Shown in pieces: positions 56,163 to 64,000 of a stretch of DNA of 64,000 bases. Origin of the DNA: Heracleum sosnowskyi (Eukaryota > Streptophyta > Magnoliopsida > Apiales > Apiaceae); contig CM061244.1 of the NCBI GenBank assembly GCA_030848705.1, positions 110,071,111-110,135,110 of the forward strand, given 5' to 3'. The notes beneath the pieces were generated by a model. That model saw only the letters and a list, made by a program, of their open reading frames with translations. It was not told where the DNA came from and ran no database searches. Made by a program: the position numbers and the translations under genes. How positions within the stretch are numbered: position 1 is the stretch's first letter; each line of letters opens with the position of its first letter.

Positions 56163-57448
56163 TCATCAAATGTGACATTTACACTTTCTTCAATAATCCT
56201 GTGTTCCATAACATAAACTCTGTAGGCAGTCCTTTCTGTACTGTAACCCATGAATAATCCTTCAAATGCCTTAGTGTCAAATTTTCCTTTCTTCTCATGG
56301 TTATCCTTCATCATGAAGCATTTGCTCCCAAACACATGAAAATATTTGACAGTAGGTTTCTTTACAGTTAGCAGACAGTAAGGTGTACTTGCATGAGTTT
56401 TGTTAATCATGGTTCTGTTTTGAGTATAACAAGCTGTGTTGATAGCTTCAGCCCAGAAATATGTTGGCAGTTTGGCGTCATGCAACATAGTTCTAGCTGC
56501 TTCAATGAGAGTCCTGTTCTTTCTTTCTACAACTCCATTCTGCTGTGGAGTCCTTGCAGCAGAGAATTGTTGTACAATTCCTTCATCTTTACAGAAATTT
56601 CCAAGTGTGGCATTTCTGAATTCAGTACCATTGTCACTCCTCAAGATTTGAACTTTTGAGTTTGGAGTTCTATCAAGAACTCTGACTTGATCAATGATCA
56701 CTTGAGCAGCTTCATCTTTGGATTCAAGAAACTTCACCCAAGTGTACCTTGAGTAATCATCCACCATTACTAAGGCATATCTCTTTTTGGCCATAGATGG
56801 TACATTGACTGGTCCAAAAAGATCCATATGAATCAACTTGAGTGCTTCTATGTTGGTGTTCATCTGCTTGGACTTGTGCACAGCTCTCCTTAGTTTGCCC
56901 ATCTGACAGTCTTCACACGGTCCTTCTTGACAGAATTCCTGTTGGGGCAAATCTCTCACTAACTCCTTCTTCATCAAAATATTCATTGTTTTGAAGTTGA
57001 GATGTGAAAGTTTCCTATGCCAAAGCATACTGTCACCAACAGTTGCTTTACTGTAGAAACAGTCAACTTTATCCTTCTTTGTTGAGTTTAAGTCAGCAAC
57101 AAACAAGCTTCCTTTTCTAACCCCTTTTAGAGAGAGGCTACTATCCTTCTTGTGATAGATGTTACACAGCATCATATCAAAATCAACCTTGAATCCCCTG
57201 TCACTGAATTGGCTGACACTGAGTAGATTGTGCTTCAATCCATCCACAAGAGCAATATCTTCAATGACAACATTTCCAATTTCCAGACAGCCATATCCCA
57301 CTGTGTAACCCTTGCTGTTGTCTCCAAAGGTTATGATTGGGCCAGCTTTCTCTACATAGTGTGATAGCAGGGCTTTATCACCTGTAATGTGTCTTGAGCA
57401 ACCACTGTCAATGATCCACATGACTTGATCTTTCTTCTTGCCCTGCAA
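56163..57448 (-). CDS. pol: Outer element pol, protease and integrase part
   Basis: Read on minus, the frame begins just before WIIDSGCSRHITG (protease), then pre-integrase (WHRKLSHLNFKTMN, CEDCQMGKLRR), then integrase core: LIHMDLFGPV, ILRSDNGTEF and GVVERKNRTLIEAARTML. It reaches the FMGYSTERTAYRVY block and a VNVTFDD segment, where the nested element interrupts it at the TCATC duplication. The frame continues at 43355. As in the inner element there is no ATG at the head of pol. The opening codon is TTG in TTGCAG, which also looks like a splice acceptor. A TAA lies 18 bp upstream in the same frame. Confidence 0.88.
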
Positions 57449-57948
57449 AACAGAATGTATTTAAGATGCATATGGTACCCAATCCTTGTTGGGTCCTGCA
57501 GTTTTAGTGTCTCCTGAGTTTCTTCCAGTCATAAAATCACAAGCATCATCAATGATCTCCTGTTTGACTTCTCTTTTCACCCACTTAGGTTTAGAATTGG
57601 ACTTGATCCTTTTCTTAGTGGATGAGGCCTTCTTGCTGTTTCCAGCAGGCTCAGAAGTCTCAACAGTGTGCATGTATGAACATTTTTCAGTAGTGAGAAT
57701 AGGTAAGTTAAAGCATGTACTCATGGCAGTGATCTTGCATGGCATACATTCAATGTTATTACAGACACTCATAGTTCTATGCATAAGGGGGTTCTGTGTA
57801 AATTACCATTGAGTTCAGTAGCATTGATCTTATCCTCAATTGGCTTAATACAAACATGTGTTAAATGATGTGAAGATCCACAGTTATTGCATAGTTTCCT
57901 AGAAGCACCTCCAACATTAGTGTATCTATTTCCTTTATTGACACCTAC
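57443..57948 (-). other. Candidate intron joining gag and pol, outer element
   Basis: Donor AAG|GTAGGT at 57948 lies after a complete gag codon. Acceptor TTTTGCAG|GGC ends at 57443, in phase with pol. The intron candidate (506 bp) contains the gag frame change near 57784, the gag stop at 57769 and the TAA at about 57463, so removing it leaves one open gag-pol frame. The donor falls at the same protein position (after NGK) as in the inner element. A clear branch-point match was not seen. Confidence 0.4.
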
Positions 57949-60078
57949 CTTACCATTCCTATTCTTAGACTTGGGAGTTACTGGATTGACAGTGTGTTTA
58001 GAAGTTGCTGTCGAACTTTCCTTGACAGTACCTTTTATTCCAACTGTCTTGACAGAAGGTTTGGAAGCTACTGTCTTGGAACCATTCTTGACAGCATCTT
58101 TGGAAGATACTGTCTTGCCAACTGTGACAGCATCTTTTGAACTTGCTGTCTGATTGCTTGGTAAGTTTACTGTCATGGGGATCGTGACAGTATCCTTTCC
58201 ATCCTTGAATGTGCTGTCAACACCTTCATCCTCATCAAGAATTTCTTGTTTGATGAGCATGGCTTCTTCATCAAACTCAATTTCTGCAGCTTTGAAAATA
58301 GGAGTTTTAACCTTCTTGAGAATGGTGGGTTTGACAGCAGCATCTTCAGAACAATCTTGAATCACAGTTTCCTTTCCAGGTCTCCTACCATATGAAAAAC
58401 CTATGCTAACAGTTTGATTTTCTGTATGCTTATCATTGTAATCCTGAACTATCTTAGATGAGTTTTTATAAGCCTTAATCTTGAATTCATTTTCAGTAAT
58501 CTCATTTCTCAGGAATTCCTCAACTTCTTTAGCACATTTCAATTCATTTTTAAGTTTTGCATTCTCCTGAGCTAAAGAGTCTAGTAAACTGGTTTTGAGA
58601 ATAAGAGATTCATTTTCAGACTTTAGTGTTTCATTTAGCTTACTCAGCCTAGTGATTTCCTCATTAGCAGCAGATAAGCTAGTATAGACATTGAACATTT
58701 CAGCACTTAAGTCTTTAATGGTTTTCTTATACTCATCAATGGACATATCAAGTAAGACAAGTGAGGGTACCTGACTTGAAGATGTTGATGTTACTTCATC
58801 AGTGCTATCCATGAGAGCTAGGTTGACATATTCTTCTTCATCTTCATCATCAGACTCATCCCAACACTTTCCTTCAGCCACATAGGCTCTACCTTGATTC
58901 TTCTTAGAGTATCCACCAGTTCCTTTCTCAAATCTCTGAACCTGTTTGGGTCTTTTGCATTCAGTAGCAAAATGACCAGGTTCACCACAGTTGTAACACT
59001 TGAATTTAGATCTATCCACAAATCCAGTCTTGTATCCTCCTTTGAATGAGCTTCCCACAGCAGCCTTTGATGAGCTTCCCTCGGTGAACTTGGATGCTTG
59101 GCCTTGGGGCCTGAATGACCTATCCTTCTTGAACCTAAAGTTCTTGAACTTTTTAGCCATGTAGGCCATAGTAGGATTGTCCATGCTTTCCAGTTCCTCC
59201 ATTGTGTAGAAGTCTTCATCTTCCACATCCTTGAGCTGTAGTACTACTTTCTCATCATCTTCAACAACCTCTTCTATCTTCAAGGATTGTACAGGGGTTG
59301 GTTGTGTGATTTGTAGTACTTCACTTGTTTGTGTGATCCTTGGCACTTGTGCTACTAGGGCACTTGACATATTAGCCATCTTGTTCCTTGTTCCACTTTG
59401 TATGGCTCTCTTTTGAAAGAGTTCAAGTTCATAAGATTTCAGAATGCCATAAAGTGTCTCAAAGGTTATATTGTTGAGATCTCTTCCTTCTCGTATGGTT
59501 GTTGTCTTGTGTTCAAGGTGATCAGGCAGTGTAAGAAAGAACTTGACATTTAATTCTTTTCTGTCATAGTACTTGCCATGTATCTGTAGTTCAGTTAAGA
59601 GCTTACTGAACCTTTCAAACATGGAAGTTAAGTCTTCACCAGGCTTGGCCATGAATGCCTCATATTGTGATATCAGTATTTGCCTTTGATTGCCCTTAAC
59701 TTCTTCACTTCCTTCACATAGTAAAGCTAACCTGATCCACATCTCCTTGGCAGATGTGCAGTTTATCACACTTCCACACATGGCTTTATCCAACGTGAGA
59801 GAATCGAGCAAGATGAGTTGCAAGTGATCATCTAGCACTATTTTCTCCTTCTCAGGTTCCAAAAATTCGGAGGGATCTTTGGGAACCCAATGTGCAGGAA
59901 TGACTTCACCATTTACTGTTGTGGCTTCAATTTCCTTCCTTGGAATGAAAGGACCATTCTCGAGAATACCTGGGTATAGTGTTTTCGCAGCTTTGATAAA
60001 CAACAAGATCTTTCTTTTCCAAATGTTGTAGTTCTCTTTATCAAAAGCTGGGATCTTGATACTGTTTGATTTCTGCAT
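57461..60078 (-). CDS. gag: Gag of the outer Sirevirus-type element, frameshifted near its end
   Basis: The likely start is the ATG at 60078 (MQKSNSIKIPAFDKENYNIW); an upstream in-frame ATG at 60171 lies in the LTR. Capsid-type sequence (WIRLALLCEGSEEVKGNQRQ, FFLTLPDHLEHKTTTIREG) is followed by a zinc knuckle (CYNCGEPGHFATEC), a coiled coil, a region with repeated KDAV/KDTV words (the TGACAG-type motif), and a second knuckle (CNNCGSSHHLTHVC). The frame stops at 57769, but the expected C-terminus continues one frame away from 57784 to 57461 (CNNIECMPCKI, ending NKDWVPYAS). The break lies near a run of five C. If the candidate intron at 57948-57443 is real, the break has no effect on gag-pol. 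Confidence 0.85.
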
Positions 60079-60115
60079 TGTCGTCGTGATCACAGATATG
60101 TATGTTAATCTGATT

Positions 60116-60127
60116 GCTCTGATACCA
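60116..60127 (-). promoter_or_regulatory. Primer binding site, outer element
   Basis: Minus-strand TGGTATCAGAGC, two bases inside the 5' LTR boundary at 60130. Confidence 0.93.
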
Positions 60128-60129
60128 GT

Positions 60130-61163
60130 TGTTGGTCCTCGTGTATTGCAGAAGGGGGGGGATGAATGCAATACTGATAAAATTCAATCTCAGTTTCAAC
60201 AACCAAAACTAAGATTTAATGTTATCAATAAAATGTATGCATTTACAAACAGTATAATCGAGAAGACAGGATTCACAAAATAAATGTTTTATTTATTTTG
60301 CAAAGTGTTGCTACAACCTCAAGAGAGAATTCTTGAGCTTCGGTTTTTCTTCAAGACACTTGCTTGTCTTCGTTACATATCTAGAATGAATTAATAGTCT
60401 AAGTATAAAACTAATCCTATCACTGTCAACACGGGTCTGTGAAGCTCCTGTCATTATCAAGTGGCAGCTTCTTACAAAGTGTCTACCCATGTGACTTTCC
60501 TAAATTGCTAACAATGTCAGATATACATTACAAAGAAAGCAACCTAGATTCATTCTATTTCTAGCTAAAACAATTCAGCAAATAGAGACTTGACCTTACT
60601 CTTGAATTGATTCGCTTTTGTTTGCAGTGCTTGAAGCTTCTGTCGTAGTCTTGCAGACTTGGTGCAGCTTAGGGATATTGCAACACGCATGTTTCTTGAA
60701 CATTGAAACTGTCACGGGGTTTGACTGAGAAAGATACCTAGAACAAGGATCTTTCTCGAGACAGTTACTTTTGCCGCAAAGCTTGCTGTCACAGGAATGT
60801 GCTTTTGGTGACAGTAAGAGTTCCCCGCATAGTGTGCTGTCGAGGGCTAAAGTTGTTGTCGCGTAGTCTTCCGCCAATGTTGCTGTCAGAGTGAATATGC
60901 TGTCTTGACTCGCAACATTTTGTCTTCTTGTAATCTTACTGTCAATGCTTATGACAGTAACCTTTATTCATGCTGTCATCTAATATGCATTCTTTGAGGC
61001 TTGAACACAGAAAGTGAACTTCTTCCAAATTACACAATAAGAATAACATTGCATACTGATTACAAGAACATACTTTGGCTGTGACACTATGTTCTACTTA
61101 ATTAAAAAATTAAGTCTATACAAAGTTAAGTTGTTCCTATGCTATCACCCATAAATCCCAACA
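60130..61163 (-). repeat. 5' LTR of the outer Sirevirus-type element
   Basis: 1034 bp, with about 15 substitutions and one 19-21 bp deletion relative to 33925-34977. TSD GTCAC follows at 61164-61168. Confidence 0.93.
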
Positions 61164-61168
61164 GTCAC

Positions 61169-61558
61169 TTTATTCTCTTTTTAGTTTTAGAATAGTTTTT
61201 AATTGAAAAAAAACTATTAAACCACAACTAAATTAAAGATTATTTTGTGAATTTCATGTGAACCGTAAAATTGGCCAAATCTAAATTTTATAACTCAATA
61301 TAAACAAATATTTAATTGAGCGTGTAAAATGTAATAAATATCAAATTTTCAACTATAATTTTTTTTGGCTAAATCTTTTTTAACAATAATTTAACCATGT
61401 AAACTAATAACTTTTAAATATTAAAATATTCATAAATAAATATAATTATAAATATTAAAAAAACAATCGTGTGTTGCATTGTAATAAAAATATAATTATA
61501 AACAGAATAATTATAAATAAAATTTAAGTAACCGTGCATCGCACGGGCTATAAGCTAG
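61169..61558 (+). mobile_element. 3' part of the Helitron split by the outer copia element
   Basis: Continues the AT-rich unit left at 33924 and ends with the hairpin CCGTGCATCGCACGG (61532-61546), eight bases and CTAG (61555-61558), then T. Words such as TAAATTAAAGAT and GTAAAATTGG match the copies in 30705-33924. Confidence 0.7.
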
Positions 61559-61571
61559 TAGTATATAATAA

Positions 61572-62084
61572 CTAGATTATAGCCCGTGCAATGCAAAGGT
61601 TTTCTTTTTATTTTTAAATTCAATTTTTAATTATATATTTAAACATAATAATAAATATTCTTTTTAATTATATATTTAGAAATAATAATAAAAGTATTTG
61701 TTTTAACATATTGTTGATGATCCCAAATATTTAGAAGGATTTTCAATATTAAAATATAGGTTATTTCTTATGATCCAATTGCTCTCACTGATTTACAATT
61801 TAATAATTTTTATTCATTATGTTGTTCAATTGGAACTACCCAAAAATCGATGAGAAAAAAAACTTACTAATTTCAATATTAGGTATTCTATGTAATTTAA
61901 AAAGCATATTATTATTTAGTTTAAATTATTAAAATACATTTTTTAGTATGAGTCCAAATATTTTAAATTTGAGGTGTACTACTAGAAAATTTTTCTAGAG
62001 TAACATTTACGTTGTGCTCTCGAGTTGCAAATAGGAGGAAAGAGAAAAGAAGAGAATAAATTTTTTTGAAATTCTTTTGTAGGC
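61572..62084 (-). mobile_element. Helitron 3' end facing the previous one; 5' end not found
   Basis: On minus, the hairpin-like CCTTTGCATTGCACGG (61584-61598, decayed arm) is followed by GCTATAAT and CTAG (61572-61575). The two Helitron tails stand 13 bp apart, tail to tail. The right limit given is only where the next structure begins. No genes were found. Confidence 0.45.
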
Positions 62085-63295
62085 GTGCTCCCGAGTTTTT
62101 TTTCCAGGAGAGAACGAAAATGATCCGAGAAGAAAATTCTTCACAATTTCTTTCCAAAACTTTCTCCCCATTTTCGGGATGATTGGGAGAGATTATCTCA
62201 CAAAACAAATTCTTTAATTACTTTTATATCTGTTGTAAGGAGAATTTCGTACAACAGTGTGTTGGAGGTTTATGGAAAGTTGTGGTTGGACTTGTATGAT
62301 GACTCCTCAGAAAATTGAATAAAGAATGGGTTCTTTCTCTTGCTTTTTGCCGAGTGTCAATTGTGTATCATACAAGGTGCCTACGTACCCCTTTATATAG
62401 GGATCAAGCTTCACGTAGTTCTTGGAAAACAAGTCATTGGATAAGCTCATTCAGCCCAAGCCCATAAATAGTCAATGTTTATCCATCCAATATTCCCATA
62501 AATAACCCAAGGATTATCAATCCACCTCTCATTCCCATAAATAGTTCAAGGATTATTAATCCACATTATGTTCCCATAAATAGTCCGGTCTTCACACGTT
62601 TTCCTACAATCTCGCGGCATCTCCGCATTTCTTTCCATGATTGCAAGTCTGTCCCGTGTCAACCAAGAAATATCAATTCCATAAATAGGAATATCCATAT
62701 TTTGGGCTCCACCCACGGTGCGAGCTGGCCAGGCTCGCACCGCACAAGACATATAAAAACTAGACATTACATTTTCATAGTTTAAGTGGTGCGAGCTCAC
62801 CTATGTTCAATCATTCTCATTTCTGATAAGTAGCACGAGCCCATTACTTCATAATGGTGAGAGCCCATAAATGAATATGCGAGCTCATCAAGGTGAACTC
62901 ATAAGGGAGATAGCCCAACACTCATTTTGGCGAAGTGAGCCCAATCATGATGAGATCTTTATGAGAACCCTCGTTAAGGTGAGAACTCATAAGGAGAGGT
63001 GTTCACCATATGTTAACGAAGCGAGCCCACCATACTTGAAGGATTTTGGCTCAACACAACCCATGGTGCGAGCCGAAGCCCAGTTCACACCAATCTTTCC
63101 AAAACATAATTCATTTCCTAGGCCCAAATCACTTAGGGACCTGTCTAAGGTCCATTACCGAAAATCCAGTATAACAATATCCAAATTTTCTCTTCTGTCC
63201 ACAAAAAACTTGGGTGAAATGATTATTTTTCTCTTCCACTCTACTCTCTTCTCTTCCCTTCTTTTCTTTTCTTCCTTTAAAAAACTCGGGAGCAC
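62085..63295. mobile_element. Possible TIR element carrying a solo LTR
   Basis: GTGCTCCCGAGTTTTTT at 62085-62101 is mirrored exactly at 63279-63295, with further imperfect purine/pyrimidine pairing inside. Without the solo LTR the body is about 260 bp, MITE-sized. A second, changed copy of the word (GTGCTCTCGAGTT) is at 62015. I found no target duplication, so this may be only an inverted repeat. Confidence 0.4.
62231..63176 (-). mobile_element. Solo LTR (946 bp) with a repeated GCGAGC word
   Basis: TGTTGTAAGG...GTATAACA on plus, flanked by ATATC at 62226-62230 and 63177-63181. A TATA box (CCTATATAAAGGGG, near 62390) and the following TACGTAGGCACCTTG fix the orientation as minus. No internal region is present. 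Between 62715 and 63075 the word GCGAGC (or GAGCCC variants) recurs about ten times, partly in inverted pairs (GGTGCGAGC and GCTCGCACC). The ORF at 62871-63401 crosses the LTR border and is not a gene. Confidence 0.8.
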
Positions 63296-64000
63296 AAAAA
63301 ATTATTTATTGAATAATAGATTCTATTTTCCCTTTTTGTATTTCAATTTAATCTTGCTCACAATCAAATATACATCGAGATTATTATTTTGTCGGGTATA
63401 GAGATTTTAATGAAGAAAATATCCCGTGAACATGTAAATATCTATCAGTTTAAAGTTTTGAAATATACAATTCCTTTACGAAATCTCTTAACTTATTTGT
63501 TTTGTTAAATTATAAATTCTTCTTTTTATATTGTATAATCTTGATCATCTATCTTTTAGAATATTAGATTTAATTGAATTTTTTTTGACAATATTGAGAA
63601 TTATACAACCAAAATTTTGTATAAAATCTCGCTTATAATGTATAAGGATATAATTATTTAAGATTAAAAAATTAAACATATTATTAAAAAATAATTTAAA
63701 CTATCGAAATATACTAATTCTTTGATAACTTTTTCTAAAGAACCTACATCGCATTAATAACTTTCTTGCAACTCAATACCGTTTTTCATTATATAGTAGC
63801 TATATGAATTTTATGCTCAGTATAATCTTTTCCTGTTGACTAATGCAAATATTAACACTGTAGCGTCAAATCTACAAATTTCTAGCCTCGTGTTGACGGT
63901 GATTTTGTTATATTAGACATCATGGACGAATGTACGTGATATGATTGCAAATTTAACATATAAATTAATATACTGTATAAGACAAGTATATTATTTCATA
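63296..64000. other. AT-rich DNA without recognisable genes
   Basis: Nothing above noise. The word near 63606 (CAACCAAAATTTTGTATAAA) resembles, in reverse, the starts of Helitron-like copies at 32212 and 33343, so this may be another such copy on minus. Confidence 0.4.

Larger units (their letters stand above)
33925..61163 (-). mobile_element. Large Sirevirus-type copia element, host of a nested copy
   Basis: LTRs at 33925-34977 and 60130-61163 (TGTTGG...CCAACA) are flanked by GTCAC (33920-33924 and 61164-61168). Read on minus the order is 5' LTR, primer site, gag, pol, small ORF, env-like ORF, polypurine tract, 3' LTR. Without the nested copy at 43361-56162 it is about 14.4 kb. I counted about 15 substitutions and one 19-21 bp indel between the LTRs (about 1.5%), so it is fairly young. 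Damage is confined to the end of gag (possibly intronic) and two sites in the env-like ORF. The extra env-like gene after pol places it with Sireviruses (Maximus/SIRE). Confidence 0.93.

Noticed and set aside
62871..63401. 176-codon ORF on plus
   Set aside because: It crosses the right border and TSD of the solo LTR at 63176 and runs into pyrimidine-rich DNA, so it cannot be a single gene.
1..64000. tRNA, rRNA or other structured RNA genes
   Set aside because: Only primer binding sites matching tRNA 3' ends were seen. No cloverleaf or rRNA segment was recognised.

Overview
The window is repeat-dense nuclear DNA from a flowering plant, most likely a eudicot. I cannot name the species. No intact host gene was found. 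Long intergenic DNA, nested Ty1/copia and Ty3/gypsy elements with initiator-Met-tRNA primer sites, Helitrons with CTAG ends, a Stowaway-type MITE and a broken plant porin (VDAC) gene all point to a plant.

Layout. 1-4376: long Ty3/gypsy-type LTR, primer site and truncated gag (+). 4377-7012: decayed env-like ORF of a Sirevirus-type copia element (-). 7013-16429: a degraded copia element (-) split by a 1.35 kb solo LTR (7501-8848) and by a complete Tork-like copia element (9612-15042, TSD TGTAG). 16430-33924: AT-rich DNA with MITEs, many short Helitrons, two copies of a LINE-like retroposon with perfect 13-14 bp TSDs, a VDAC pseudogene, a CACTA-type end and a split direct duplication. 33925-61163: a large Sirevirus-type copia element (-, TSD GTCAC). 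Within its pol gene, at 43361-56162, sits a second, complete Sirevirus-type element (+, TSD TCATC) whose two 549 bp LTRs look identical, so it is very young. 61164-64000: Helitron ends and a solo LTR (62231-63176, TSD ATATC) inside a possible TIR element.

The two Sirevirus-type elements encode gag (zinc knuckles), pol (protease, integrase, reverse transcriptase, RNase H) and a long env-like protein that opens with the plant-transposon-protein domain. Gag and pol are separated by stops in both. Both have a phase-0 GT...AG intron candidate exactly where splicing would join the frames.

The most unusual signal is that each Sirevirus-type element carries its own short motif scattered through LTRs, gag, the variable part of pol, untranslated DNA and the env-like ORF: AAACTCTGA in the inner element (about 29 exact 8-mer cores) and TGACAG/CTGTCA in the outer one (about 59 copies). 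In the inner LTRs and env-like ORF the motif forms near-perfect or perfect palindromes. This looks like a self-recognition tag. Counts were made by eye.
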